Source: Prosopocoilus inquinatus (lineage: Eukaryota > Arthropoda > Insecta > Coleoptera > Lucanidae). From it: 64,000 bases of DNA. Position 1 is the first letter of the stretch. Each line of letters begins with the position of its first letter. The notes beneath the pieces are model-generated. The model made no database searches. It saw nothing but the letters and a program-made list of their open reading frames with translations, and had not been told where the DNA came from. Below are positions 1-11,679 of this stretch, in pieces. The translations under genes and the position numbers were made by a program. The DNA lies in the NCBI GenBank assembly GCA_036172665.1, contig CM069870.1, positions 29,920,001 through 29,984,000 on the forward strand, in the 5' to 3' direction.

Positions 1-397
1 ATTCGGAGGAAGCTCACAAAATCTCACCAACGAGCATGTAAAAAAAACGTACAAGTTTCCAAGGTTACTGAGTGCCGCTGAGTTACTCTGAGTTTTGCGG
101 TAAAAAGAACATACCTATTAACATCGTAAATGAGTCCTGAAAAGAAATTATTTTTGCAATGAAACCAACAAATAACGTAAATAAAACGACACCTTACTCA
201 ACAGTTGACAGAAGACATGACACTAGTGACAGTACTGTTAGCAGTAAAGTTAAGCTACGACATGAGTTAAAAAAGTCATTTGTTTACAACGCCAATGCTA
301 CCGGAAATCGAAATGAACACTTATTATAAGGTTCAATTGCGACGTGTAGTTTGAAACATAACCTTAAAACATAATTTGTTTGTGTTGATTGAATTTT
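1..397. other. AT-rich flank with no recognised feature
   Basis: I see no gene, TIR pair or RNA here. The first bases (ATTCGGAGGA) resemble the tip of the MITE at 33142-33279, but no partner end lies in the window, so this is not called. Confidence 0.4.
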
Positions 398-2097
398 TTA
401 TATTATACCGGCTGTTTCAAATTGAGTGTGCACTGAAGGGATCTCCTAAACCGTAAGAGATACAAATTCGGTTAAATGGAAGAAAAGTTGCACGAATCAA
501 TGCCTAATTCGTAGCAATTGACAGAATGATTCTTTTCTTATTTCTTCTTGAGATATTAATGAAAATGTAAGAAAGGTCGATTTTCTTTTTTCCTCTGTAT
601 GTCTTTTTGATTCTGCTTCGAATGGGCATGGCAAAATTGAAGCCAAACGTTTCATATTTCCGCGACCATCATCAGTTTCGATTTTTTAAATGCAACTTAT
701 ATGTTTTTATTGTTCAGTTCGATAGCATTTTCTCTCCTGATTGTAATGGTGTATCACACTTAAAAGTCGATATTAATTTAAAGCTTAAATAATTCAGGTT
801 TTTATATGAAAATTTTATTTAATACATAATTTCAAATTTCTGGTTTATCTTTTTATCTTTTTAATATTCTGTTAGACAGCATTTTTTTCTGGTGATTTCA
901 GCGATGTCTAATACTTAATACCTTTTCTTCAAGGAATCTTAAAATATGACAAAAGAAAGTGATACAGTTTCATCATGATTTACTTAAAAAGTAAATTTAT
1001 TTCTAACTACTTTTTTTATTTGTTAAGTATTAACAACTAACTTTCAATTCGGAAGAGGAAAGATCAATAAATATTAATTAAATATATTAGATAATTAGAT
1101 GGATAAACCAAGCAAATAAACAGCAGTATAAATATAGGTGTATTAAATAACCAAAAAAGAGTAAACAATAACATGAACAAAAATCACAAAAGAATAACAT
1201 GACTGAAATAAATAAAGTGAAATTAATAAATAAAATATTCGTTTCTAGCTGCCAATGTCTTTGTAGAAGGCACTATTCAGTGATCCAAAACATTTTTAGT
1301 ATAATTAGTAATCAGTTTTTCTTTTAAAATAACGGCGTAAGTCAAAATTACAAAATAAGGCTGTTATATTCCTCAAGCTGAGGTACCAGTCTGGAACATT
1401 ACATCAGAACCACAAGGTATTTGTCGGTAAAAATTCATTTTCGTTAGTGCAATGCATTATTACAATAGCGATTCAGAAAAATATTAAATAATTTATTACA
1501 ATTTACAGTCTAGCTAAGAAAATGAGTTAAAAACTCGCTAAACCAACTCAATTTAATCCGCCTTCCGTGATGGTTTAACGTTGAGTTGTTTAGCGAGTTT
1601 TTAACTACGGTTTAAGCCGCGGTGCAAACTAGGTTTACTGTTAAACCTGCTTTAATTTTTAACTAGATGTGGTGCAAACGGCCATAAGTGTGATATACCA
1701 CTACAATCAGGAGAAAAAATGCTGTCGAATAGAATAATAAAAAGATATACGTTGTATTTAAAAAATCGAAACTGATGATGGTCGTGGAAACACGAAACGT
1801 TTGACTCCAATTCTGGCACTCCTATTCGAAGCAGAATCAAAAAGTGCCTGTAGAAAGTTAAGTCAGAATTTCAAAATTATTTATAATAAAAGAGATACAG
1901 AGGAAAAAAGAAAATCGACTTTTTTACATTTTGATTAATATCTCAATAAGAAATAAGAAAATGATCATTGTGTCAATGGATAGGAATAAGGCATTGATTT
2001 GTGCAACTTTTCTTCCATTTAACCGAATTTGTATCTCTTACAGTTTAGGAGATCCCTTCAGTGCACACTCAATTTGAAACAGCCGGTATATTTTTTA
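398..2097. mobile_element. 1.7 kb foldback/TIR element without transposase
   Basis: Two long imperfect inverted arms (about 398-765 and 1681-2097) share the end ATACCGGCTGTTTCAAATTG and stay alignable for roughly 370-410 bp. Each arm carries a matching short open frame (607-792 on + and 1652-1840 on -). These are mirror images of the same repeat, so I do not treat them as genes. The middle (about 770-1680) is AT-rich with no transposase. It is probably a non-autonomous DNA transposon; the superfamily is not determined. A similar tip, ATACCGGTTGTTTCA, occurs next to the Tc1-type fragment at 21.3 kb, which hints at a Tc1/mariner relationship. Confidence 0.75.
1525..1606. repeat. Nested short hairpin repeat
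   Basis: GTTAAAAACTCGCTAAAC near 1526 is mirrored by GTTTAGCGAGTTTTTAAC ending near 1605. This gives two arms of about 27 bp around a short spacer inside the larger foldback. It is probably a small MITE. Confidence 0.6.
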
Positions 2098-2100
2098 TAC

Positions 2101-2311
2101 TATTGAGACGATCATAAATTTCATGTAATTCACGTAAAATTTTTGACAAAACGTAAATTTAAATATGTATTGCAACAAAACAGATGTTCCAAAAATTTCA
2201 ATTTTACATATGAAAACACCTAAAAGTTCTTTTTCATCGCAATACTTGTTAAAATTCACGTTTTGTAAAAAATTTGACATGAATTGCATGAAATTTATGA
2301 TCGTCTATTGC
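2101..2311. mobile_element. Palindromic MITE of about 210 bp
   Basis: GACGATCATAAATTTCATG at 2107 is mirrored by CATGAAATTTATGATCGTC ending at 2305. The arms continue inward over AATTCACGTAAAATTTTTGAC-type sequence. The two overlapping short frames here (2095-2289 minus, 2165-2359 plus) are products of the palindrome. Confidence 0.75.
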
Positions 2312-2999
2312 TGGTATAATGCACCGCTTTCCAATGTACTTAATCTGTGTGATGGATAGACATAGATATAAATACACCTTGTTTGATATTTGTTTACTTG
2401 TTTTTTTTTTCAAATGTTAAAAATTTTTGTTTAAAAATAATAAACACTTATAAATGTATACACCAAAAACTGTGAGAAGTCCATTCGATTTGAAAACTCC
2501 TCTACATGATTCATGACATGACTTCACAGTCTATACTGTCATTTCACTTCGTGTCGGTGCTTTTGATCTCATGTCCGAAAAATACCCACTGCACATTCTG
2601 CTGCGCTTCGATTTTGTTTTCGCGCCAGCTCTGTAAATTATCTTACCTGCTTCTATCTGGTAAAAATATAAAATAATTCTAATGTGTTCCTATTATTACT
2701 TTATTTTTACACATTTTACACTACGCAGTAGATATATTTATCACGATATTCCTCTCATACTCTGAGCGTAACCTGTTCAAGTACGTGACAAACGTAAAAA
2801 AAAAACAACCAATCTACGAGCCGAAGACTACTGCGCATTCTGCTATGAGTTACGATGAAAAAAACGTTTTCTGTAACGCGAAACTAGAGCCAGTGAAACA
2901 CTGTATAGACTGTGATGACATTTTACACATCATTCCTACGGCTTCTTTTTGTAAAGTGAACTCCTTAATATAATTCCGTACTAGATATGTGTATAAACA
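2312..2999. other. No recognised feature
   Basis: AT-rich sequence. A 62-codon frame at 2785-2973 has no recognisable motif, and I do not call it a gene. Confidence 0.35.
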
Positions 3000-3440
3000 T
3001 CGGCATAATGTTCTTACAGCAAAATGTTTTTGCTAAGTTTATTGCTTAACGTGGCCAAGTGTTCACACCAGTTTAAATTTTCATCTACGCAAATTCCCAA
3101 GTAATACACACCTTTTTTAAAGTTGTTCTATTAGAATTAAATGTTATGGATTTTGGTGTATCATCGAAGTTTATAGTTTTAATAATACAGTTTTAGTTTT
3201 ATCTTCCTTGAGAGTTAATTTATTTTTCGAAAACCATTCACTGATTTTAGCTGTACTCTTTTCCCCAATTTCAATTATTTTAGAAAAAAAAATCCACTTT
3301 AGTAAGTATGCAGATATTAAGTGCATCGTGGTCTTCAAGTTAGGTAAGTCATTCATGAAAATGATGAAAAACAAGGGACCTAGAATACCTCCTTGCGGAA
3401 TTCCGATTTATCATTCTCAAGAACGACTTCTGATATCTAC
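3000..3440 (-). pseudogene. Non-LTR retrotransposon reverse transcriptase fragment
   Basis: On the minus strand, 3171-3430 reads IPQGGILGPLFFIIFMNDLP followed by the region around the RT active site and a KISEWFSKNKLTL-type stretch. This is the palm motif order of jockey/CR1-like LINE reverse transcriptases. Downstream (3000-3150) a shifted frame continues with the usual block leading to the C-terminal domain. The YADD-type catalytic box is damaged: after MHLISAY comes LLK. It is a short, frameshifted relic, truncated at both ends, and has no function. It resembles the LINE at 46.7-48.0 kb but is more decayed. Confidence 0.7.
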
Positions 3441-3879
3441 TGCAGAGATGTAACCGATCGTATCCTTTACTTCGGATGTCGTAGTGCTGTAATTTGCATA
3501 GTAGAATCTTGTGGTCAAGAGTTAACAAGATCTATTAATAAACAGAGATCATCCAAGTAAAAACGAAAAGACATACATTGTATGTCATGTTACTGAAACG
3601 TGTCAGAAACATTTGTTGTTACCTGAGCTGTTAATAAATAACTTAGATAAAAACCACACGTTTGAAAAAGTGGATATATTTAATTAAGTATTTGGTAGTA
3701 ACAATACTAGAAAATTGACACGAAAGGATAACAAAAGAACAGAGAAGTTTGGGGGCAACGACTGAAACTATTGAAATCAAAAAATGTATTCAGAAAAATA
3801 AAAGAAAAAATATATATAATATATATATGATAATAATGATAATTTTCAATGCAATTTTCAAATGACAAATAGGAACTAC

Positions 3880-4841
3880 CACTTTATATTGCAGATTCGA
3901 ATTCTACGTCTCAAACTACGTGGGATTTGTTCGAATCTTTTATTTGGATTCGTTAAAGATGGCGTTAATTTTTTGCAAGGCCTATTTTTAATGTGGACGT
4001 AATAGGTTTCTATTTTTATCGTATAGCCGGTACGATAATTGTTGAGGCACAACTTCTAGAAGACTGCTACGTTACTTTCTTGGAATCAACCGCATTTAAC
4101 GCAAGTTTCAAAGAAATTAGCAACGCAGTATTGGGGGGTCGCGATTGGAATCATTAGACATTGGTGCGGAATAATTTTAGAGAACCTCATTGGTCCATTC
4201 TTTATCGGTGGCAACTGAAATGGTAAAAGATGTCGCAACTTTTTGGAGAACGAACTTCCAATATTGCTTGCAAACCTTTCGTTGGACGTGCGACAAACAA
4301 TGTGGTTTCAACATGGCGGTTGTCGAGCATGTTATTCTGTAGCAGCACGGGAAGTGTTAGATGAAGAATGAAGTTTATGATGCACTTCTAATAATGAGTA
4401 AGAACACGAATGAGCGAATCACCAATGCCTGCCGGACGATTACACCATTACTCCGAAAGTGACAGGCGAGGAGACTCACCTAGAACAAGTGCCGATGGGA
4501 ACAAATGGAAACAGAAACCTAACTACGTCGTTGTTCCTAATGCAAAAAGAAGGTCTTGCAAAAATTTAACGTTTTCTGCCAGGAATCCAAAACAATGATT
4601 CGGACAAACTCTACGTAGTTTGAAGTGTAGAATCCGAATTTGCAATAAAAAAGGTAGTTCCCATTTGCGATTTGAAAGTTGACTCCAGTTCCACCCACTA
4701 GTAGTGGGATGGTGTGTTCTGTTTGGTATCATTAGAAAAGCCCCTTCGGGTCTAACAAATTGTATTCACAATGTTTTTTTTTTATTTGATGCGTAGTTTT
4801 CGAGATGTGGCGTTGTCTCAAGTTAAAAAACTTACCCTGTA
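3880..4841 (+). pseudogene. Tc1/mariner-superfamily transposase relic with 3' TIR
   Basis: Around 4165-4385 the plus strand reads WCGIILENLIGPFFIGGN, then a stop, then a stretch ending LPILLANLSLDVRQTMWFQH and GGCRACYSVAAREVLDEE. This matches the middle of insect IS630/Tc1/mariner transposases (usual form: GPFF..G, then R..MWFQHDGAPAH). The second catalytic Asp is lost (QHGG instead of QHDG), and there are stops and frameshifts, so the copy is dead. The segment probably ends at TTACCCTGTATA (4830-4841), a typical TIR tip of this superfamily, directly abutting an RTE-like LINE fragment. The 5' boundary is uncertain. Confidence 0.7.
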
Positions 4842-5320
4842 TATGACAATCGTTACACCCACGGTGATATATGGATGTGAAACATGGAAACTGAATACAA
4901 GAGAAAAAGAGGCATTAGAGATACGGAAGAGAAAAGCTTTGAAAAGAATGTACGGAGGGAAGAATGAAGAAAGGAGAAAAACAAATTATGAATTAAAATG
5001 CATATATACGAAACGCCTTATAAGCCAAATTATAAGAAGCCAACTATTAAGATGGTTGGAATATATGGTAAGAATGAAAGAAAAAAGATCAACAAAGCAA
5101 GCCCTAATACCTTTATTAGGGCTTGCTTTGTTGATCTTTTGGAGTGATTGGAAGAAAAGGCAAAGGCAGACCCCGAACTGTATGGTTTCAAGTAGTAAAA
5201 CAAGATCAGGAGTTGATAGGGATTCCTGGGAAAGGTAACAGGAGACAAAGAAAGTGGAGGCCAAACCAAGCTATGGGCCTCTAAGGTCTCTTGAGCTATA
5301 TGGATGGATGGGTGAATAAT
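4842..5320 (+). pseudogene. RTE-like LINE C-terminal fragment
   Basis: The frame at 4842-5238 begins TPTVIYGCETW shortly after the mariner tip. It continues with EKEALEIRKRKALKRMYGG, a long basic region and LLRWLEYMVRM. This is the conserved C-terminal end of RTE/BovB-type reverse transcriptases (YG.E.W ... RWLGH..RM). After a frame break the residual sequence runs into a TATGGATGGATG tail at about 5298, as expected at an RTE 3' end. The frame is disrupted by an in-situ palindrome at 5083-5140. The reverse transcriptase core is absent, so this is a 5'-truncated dead copy. Confidence 0.65.
5083..5140. repeat. Perfect 27 bp palindrome with 4-nt loop
   Basis: Left arm 5083-5109 (starting AAAAGATCAACAAAGCAAGC) is mirrored perfectly by 5114-5140, with CCTT between. 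It lies inside the RTE-like fragment, and its left arm is ordinary element sequence. The right arm therefore looks like an in-place inverted duplication (fold-back synthesis) rather than a transposon. Confidence 0.85.
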
Positions 5321-5560
5321 ACAGGACGATCTATTCCAATAACATAAAATCAGTCATGGCGTTCACTCCGTTCTACTGGAAGTCAAAACTATATTTCTTA
5401 TTTTAAATGGAACATTCTATGTATTGTTACATTTTTGGATTCCTTTTTCTTCTTCTTTCAATCTTTTATAATCACATAAAATAGGTCTAAAATGCATTCT
5501 TTTGACGATATTAACTTTTTTTAAGTTCAGCAATTACATCGAACACAACAAATTGGAATA

Positions 5561-6021
5561 CAGCAAACCCCCGATTATCCGAAATAATATGAGCTTGGGC
5601 CACTTCGGATAACTGAAACAGCGGAGGTTAATTATTTTACATATGTATGTGGCCCCGTACAGACACACATTGGAATAAATAGACAATTAATTTTTAATAT
5701 TTTTTATTTAAAAAATGAATTAATAGTGGTTTGTTGCAATATATTTTGTCTATTTCTAGCCGCAATATCTCCATCCTTTGATGAGTAAAACATCGCCTGT
5801 AGTTGCAGTTGCAGCAGTCGTTTGACACGATTGATTTTTTTTTAATCTGGGAAAGAGATATGTGTGTATGTGTACACAAGTGCATGTACATGAATGCAAT
5901 TTTGGATAATTGAGCGGCCAGTTGAAATCTGTTTTGGATAATAAGGCGATATTGATTTTCAATGTCGTTTCGGATAGTCCGGCGTTACGGATTATCCGAT
6001 TCCGGATAACTGGGCGTTTTA
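5561..6021. mobile_element. pogo/Tigger-like MITE
   Basis: The left end CAGCAAACCCCCGATTATCC follows a TA. The right end, read on the other strand, is AAAACGCCCAGTTATCCGG. Internal copies of ATTATCCG/CGGATAA lie near both ends. TIRs of the form CAG...CCCCG..TATCCG with TA target sites are typical of pogo/Tigger elements. There is no transposase, so it is non-autonomous. Confidence 0.6.
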
Positions 6022-7516
6022 TACATAAATTGTTTTTAACATAAAATCAGAATTACACAACTGCCGATAATTCAACAATTACAAGGTTTTCTTTTACTTA
6101 TTTTAAAGAACGTAATTTTGAAAAAAATTATATTTTTCATAATTTATACTTGTATTAGCTAGTTAAATTATTGTATTAATAGAGTTATAATTTTTCAACC
6201 CACTTCTAATAATATTGTATTCTTAAAATACACTTTAAGTATTATTATATTATTACCTTTATTTATTCATTACATTATCAAAACCGGCGAATATTGTTCA
6301 AAATTTTTTTAAAAACGTACGACATTATTCTTATCTTCTTTGCTTTGTGCTCAATATCACCGCATTTTATCTAACACGAAACGTTCATTTAAAAGTTTTT
6401 TTTAACGAAGGACAAATTATGCGGAAATAATGACACAATTAATTTCCGCTGAAGTGAAACTCCCTGCATTCATTCTTCGGCATCCGGTTTTCACAGGAAA
6501 ATCAAATTATTTTTTTTCACAAAAGCATCACGAAATTACGTGGAAATCTTTAACCTCTACACCTACACGTACACATATTTATTAAAGACGACGCTTTTGA
6601 AATTTTGTAAACTGTTAATACATACATAATGAATGATTTATGCTTACTTTCGTGCATGAAATTAGTAAGATAGGATTTTACTTTTAATCTAGTAAGTATT
6701 TAATAAAGTGAAAATCAAGTATTTGCGGATTAAAGTTACAATACATGGATAAATAAATATAATGCTGGTTCACGTGAAAATAATCAGCTTAAGATTTTAG
6801 GAAAACGAATCTAAGGTGACTTAAAAAACTGTATGACCACTAATTAATGAATTGAATAATTTTCGTAAAAATCAATTTTATTTTTTTTATAAGGAACCAT
6901 AATATAAATTAAAGAGAACATTTTCGGAAATCGTGCTTGTAAAAATTTAACATTTTTGAAATTCCATTATTTGCGGGAACAACGCAAACTGGCAAATTTC
7001 ACAAATGCTTGCAGATTCCAGACGTTCACTGACCTTTGTGAAATACAGTGAACTTATTTTCCACGTGTAACATCTCTCTCGTTCTGAAGGTATTAATCCG
7101 GAATAGTACGCTGAATATTACGCTTCCACTGAAGTATAAAAAAAAATAATTACGGTTTCATCAAGTTGTTGGAAATCACAGGGGAGTTTTAAAGTACTAC
7201 GTGATAGTTTTGAATAAATTTACATCTAAGTGAATTCTCGTGCTTACCTTTTTACTTTCTTGGCACTGTGCCCGTACTTGCTACAGTTTTGTTTTCGGGT
7301 GTTTATTCCGCCTTCAGATAAATATTATTTCAGCATTTGATCAACTTAAATCTTCTCTTTTTATATATTTTACGTTGCTGCCAATTTATAAAGTACATAA
7401 TATTATGCACAATTGTCATAAATCATTCATTAGTCCAATCACTTTTGAAAAATAAAAGAATTGTAAACTTTTATCACTTAATTATTAATAATAGTGTTAG
7501 ACATCACAAAATAGGC
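6022..7516. other. AT-rich stretch without recognised feature
   Basis: No long frame, TIR pair, RNA or conserved protein motif was seen. Frames at 7240-7455 and 7337-7528 overlap in different frames and carry no motif. Confidence 0.35.
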
Positions 7517-8478
7517 AATTACCAATGATCTGGTATGGGTTGGATGGAATGTAGAGTGAGAGGTATCGCGACGAAGATTAGAGAGAGAGAAAACTAGCCT
7601 CGATCAGCTGGGTTGGGGCAAAACGTCAAAATTAGTTTGACAATGTCAAAACGTGAAAACATTCGTTGTCTGTGCGTTTAGTCTGTTAGTTTTCAAATTG
7701 GATTTTGTGGGGTCGTTTTCTCGATTTTAAGTTATTTGAAGTGAGTTATCAAGTTTTTGTTTATTATTTAATTAAAGTTCAACATCTATTGATTTCGCTT
7801 CTAGATTTTACGGGATGTTTTAAATTGATTTTGAAGGTCATTTTATTAGATTTTTAGTTTTATGTACGTATTTTACGTATTTTACTCTAAAAAGATAAGC
7901 AGGTTTCTTAAATATCTTTTATTATAATATTTCAATAATCGCGTTAATAAAATGTAGAATACCTACTTGTTTCGCTGATGATTGCATAAATATGCAACAA
8001 AACGATGTAAATGTATCCATCCACAGAGAGGGTAGTCGCATTTTAAAATTACTTAAAATATTGAATACATTTCGTATTACACGCAAGTGCAAATTGTAAA
8101 AATAGATTCGATAGTCTAATTTAAAATTGGAATATGAACTATAAATTACGAAGCTCATTAATTTTTGACAATTCTCTATTCGACCACTTACTCGCCATGG
8201 CAACTGTGTTCGCAAACGCATTAAGCTTTGTTGAGATGCATTCCGAATATGCAAAATATTTATTGCAATTTGTTTTTGATTGGCTAGTTTTTTGCGTATC
8301 CGGATGCATCTGAACTAAGCTTTCATTTGCCCCAAACCACGTGGTATCGGCCATTTCTGATCTTTGTTACTCTTACGGAATGATTATATTATCTTTCTCT
8401 CTCTAATGTTAAAGCCGATGCAGTCCTATTCAAAATGACGCTAGACTCCATCTAACCTTATTACATCATTGGCAATTA
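7517..8478. mobile_element. Possible 960 bp TIR element
   Basis: The left end AATTACCAATGATCTGG and the right end, read in reverse, AATTGCCAATGATGTAA stay alignable for about 80 bp. The alignment includes GTTGGATGGAATGTAGAG against GTTAGATGGAGTCTAGCG and ends in ATTAGAGAGAGAGAAA in both arms. The interior contains repeated TTTTGACGTTT-like sequence and no convincing protein; the overlapping minus frames 7922-8254 and 8139-8354 show no motif. Probably an old non-autonomous DNA transposon. Confidence 0.55.
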
Positions 8479-8651
8479 CTCACTGCGAACATCAACTGAT
8501 TGATTAATTCTGGCATTTGCTTTTGCTGTAGGAAAATTAGTTTTCAAATTAACTGCGATAAATTTTCAGGATTCGCAGTAAAATAAGCTGCATCAAAATA
8601 TGTGGTATATTGACGAACTGTCAGAGGTGTAGTAATCTCGCAGTTGGATAA

Positions 8652-8754
8652 GGCTCAATTCTCAAACGGCAGCGCGTCGCGTCGCGTCATTTTGGTTCCT
8701 ATGCTTTTATATGTAGCTTTTTGACATTAAATGCTGCCGAGTGAGAATTGAACC
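8652..8754. mobile_element. Harbinger-like MITE, copy 1 (TSD TAA)
   Basis: GGCTCAATTCTC starts after TAA (8649-8651), and GAGAATTGAACC is followed by TAA (8755-8757). The subterminal GGCAGCGCGTCGCGTCGCG is mirrored by GCTGCCGAGTGAG. A 3-bp TWA duplication suggests PIF/Harbinger. The same family is at 40261-40435. Confidence 0.8.
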
Positions 8755-8861
8755 TAACGGCGGAACATCTCAACGTCAATATGCTCTAAGAATTATTTAT
8801 AAGATCTCTGAAGTAAACAATACAAGGATTAGGTAATTTAATTTTCATTAATGTTAATGTT

Positions 8862-9184
8862 TGGTTTATACAGTCACTAAAACTAAAATTAAAAATTAAC
8901 TAAAACTAAAATTAAAATTATGCAAAAGTTTCCGTTTAGACAAGCAAAAATTACACATGTTCGTTGCACACCTAGCTGTGAAAATTCTGTGGAGGGAATA
9001 TTAACTGGAGAGAAAATACAGTCAAAATTTACGGTCATCCCGCCTTTTCCACTAAGAATTGAAATAAACGAATTCTTAATTTTTAGTGAAGTTGTATAAA
9101 CCGCTTCGTATCAGTACGGTCTTTTAATTTCTTAGTTGATAGTTATCAATGTTTAGTTATTAGTTTTAGTGACTGTATAAACCA
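8862..9184. mobile_element. MITE with 24 bp TIRs
   Basis: TGGTTTATACAGTCACTAAA at 8862 is mirrored exactly by the sequence ending at 9184 (TTTAGTGACTGTATAAACCA). The interior is AT-rich with tandem ACTAAAACTAAAATTAA-like motifs. The superfamily is unknown. Confidence 0.75.
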
Positions 9185-9214
9185 CACTTTAGTTTCGATG
9201 TGTTTGTATAAAAA

Positions 9215-10638
9215 CTAAAAGTTATTTTGAAAGTAGTGAAAATGTCATTGCCGCCATTCACGTTGATCAAGAACTCAATTATATTACATTGGAAGCTATG
9301 GGATCATCGAAAGCTCGTCAAATGCTTCGTGAATCGAACCCTGAATACGGTAATCGATCGAGTTAAAAATAGTTGGCTCAATGAAGACAAATCTGATCCA
9401 GAACTGGCACCCTACTATAAAAAATCAGATAGTATCACCAACAGTGATGGTATATTGCTTGATGGTGATCGTGTCATAATTCCAAATAAGCTTCGCAATT
9501 TTGTTCTGAATTGTGGTCATCCAGGAATCCGACGCATGAAAAATTTGGCTCGCTATCACTTCTATTGGCCCAGAATGTCCATCGAGATTGAAGAGATTGT
9601 AAAATCGTGCTTCCAGTGTGCTCTCACCGCAGCGAACCCTGTTAAGGAACCTCTACATCCCTGGCCTGATACAAAGAAGCCCTACAACACAAGTAAAATG
9701 TTTTCTCGTAGTGGCCGATAGTTTTTCTCGCTATATTGATGCAGCTTGGATTACCCCAACAACAGCTTCTGCTACAGTCAAGTACCTTCGCACTTTTCCG
9801 ACATTTTGGTGCACCAAACACAATTGTTTCAGACAACGGGACTCAGTTCACGGCGGCAGAGTTTGCGCAACTCTGTTCAGAATTTAATATTGTTCATCTT
9901 AGGTCTCCACCACGCCAGCCTCAATCAAATGGCCTAGCTGAACGGATGGTGCACACTTTATAAAAATCTTTAGACAACACTGTGAACAGCCTAGATGTAG
10001 CAGTAGGCACATACAACTATACACCACATCGTGAACTAAATCATCGCTCTCCTGCACAAGTTTTCTTTGGACGTAAAACCCGAACACCACTTGACATTTT
10101 TAAGCCTAGTCCAATTTCAGTTTCCGAATTGAGTCCAGCACAGGTCGAAATTAAGTCTCAATTTGATCGTTATCATGGTGCTCGTCAACGCAACTTCGAG
10201 GAAGGAGAAGAAGTTATGGTTGAGTTATGGAATGGTTCCCGTGTTAATGGCATCGTCGTTAAACTAGTTGGCAACGCTATGGCTCAAGTTAAAGTAGGAA
10301 ACAAAACCATTAATCGGCATTTAAACCAAATCTGGAAACGCTATTATGAGATAGCCCATCGCCCTAATATAGATTCAGATGATGAAGAATCAGTGACAAT
10401 AACTTTTAACTAAAATCACGACATCGCCGCCGCTGCTGAGGAACACTCACCTACTGAACATCCAGCTGTTGTTAACAATCATGTTTCAACTAGTGAGGAC
10501 GACCAAAAGAAATCTCTTCTAGTTTCAACACCTCAGAGAGATAGACTTCGTCGCCAGAGCGTGAAAATACCAACTACCATTCGCTCGCCGGATACCGCTC
10601 TTATCACCACAACAAAAGAACTTCGGCAAAGGAGGAAA
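9215..10638 (+). pseudogene. Ty3/gypsy pol fragment: integrase and C-terminal tail
   Basis: This is the 3' part of a gypsy-type pol gene. The frame 9227-9721 carries the integrase zinc-binding region: GHPGIRRMKNLARYHFYWPR, then CFQC. The DDE core follows across two frame changes. The first Asp is in VVADSFSRYIDA (about 9705-9740), the second in TIVSDNGTQF (about 9810-9845), and the Glu in NGLAERMVHTL (about 9930-9960). There are 35 residues between the second Asp and the Glu (DD35E). An in-frame TAA (9961-9963) separates this from the C-terminal part (9982-10413), after which a shifted frame runs to the polypurine tract. At least two frameshifts and one stop make it inactive. gag, protease and RT are missing; a MITE lies directly upstream. 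Confidence 0.85.
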
Positions 10639-10792
10639 TGTTGGGTCCAGCACAGTAAGGAAAAACAAAGGAAGTGCGCGATTTGTTTATAATAAAAAAA
10701 GCGGAGTTATGACACTTTTAAGATACTGACATTTCTGTAATAAATACGACTTTCTCATTTGTATTCGTCTTCCTGCACTAACGAACCTAACA
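10639..10792 (+). repeat. 3' LTR of the Ty3/gypsy element (154 bp)
   Basis: A polypurine tract AAAGGAGGAAA (10628-10638) is directly followed by TGTTGGGTCC. The repeat closes with CGAACCTAACA at 10792, giving TG...CA ends. AATAAA at about 10739 could serve as a poly(A) signal. No 5' LTR copy lies in the window. Confidence 0.7.
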
Positions 10793-11247
10793 CGGAATTT
10801 CCTCCAAATATTCAGATTTAAAAACAAAAACAATTAATAACAAAAAAATGCGTTGAGCGTTCTCCGGTGAAGTCCAGCACGTCAGTGACGTTCCACTTAA
10901 CCTTAATATAGTAAAGTAATAATTAAATACTACAATAACGAAAGAGTAACGTCCAATTCTGTAAAGAGTTAATACAGCAAAGTAACATAATAGCATAGAA
11001 GAGAAATAATTGTAGTTAGCAGCAAAGAAACACAGAGAGAAGAATAGAGAAAATTAAATACAATGCAACTTAGAAATACGAATAATTCACTTACCCATTG
11101 GTCAATTTTTGTAGAGTAGTGCATGCAACTTCCTAAAATTATTGTAAGTGGCAGATTTAGATAACCTGTGCTAACGATTGAAGAGATAATAAATTTGTAT
11201 CTAAAAGACCGTTTAACAATGTCCGAGGAATGTCACGGTGGCGTCAC
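10793..11247. other. No recognised feature
   Basis: AT-rich, with no motif. A minus frame at 10787-10996 overlaps the LTR end and has no recognisable homology. Confidence 0.35.
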
Positions 11248-11332
11248 TGAAGCCTTGGTTTCCTAGGATAACGGCAGCGTAATATAGTGGTCGTAATATG
11301 ACGGTAAATAACGGTACATAGAACCTGCTTAG

Positions 11333-11344
11333 CATAGAAATCTG
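11333..11344. repeat. Target-site duplication, left copy
   Basis: CATAGAAATCTG here matches 14692-14703 exactly and brackets the whole PLE insertion. Confidence 0.85.
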
Positions 11345-11429
11345 TAATTGAAGTTTGTTCTTGTCCGATGAAAATAGTAAGTAGAAAGTTTTTTTAATCT
11401 CAAACCGGACAGAAAAATGAAGGGAAACA

Positions 11430-11471
11430 CACTCAACGTTTCGCTATAGATTTATAGCTTCGTCAGGAGTG
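11430..11471 (-). ncRNA. Hammerhead-like ribozyme of PLE, left end
   Basis: On minus: stem I CACUC (11471-11467), core CUGACGA (11466-11460), a bulged A, stem II GCUAUA/UAUAGC with loop AAUC, GAA, then the palindrome ACGU as stem III, U17, and stem I GAGUG. The order is that of a type I hammerhead with a 2-bp loop-less stem III, feasible only as a dimer. The unpaired base after CUGACGA is a departure from the consensus. Confidence 0.65.
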
Positions 11472-11595
11472 AAAAAAAAAGTAAATAAACAAGTTGTCAA
11501 GAGAAAGAAGTCGTCAAGAGAAACGAAAAGGTAACATGATTTTTAAACTAAACTACGAGTTGTTCGGAATAAAAGTAACTAGAACTAAATAAAGC

Positions 11596-11648
<53 letters not shown>

Positions 11649-11679
11649 ATATATATAATTAAATAATTAATTGACAGAT

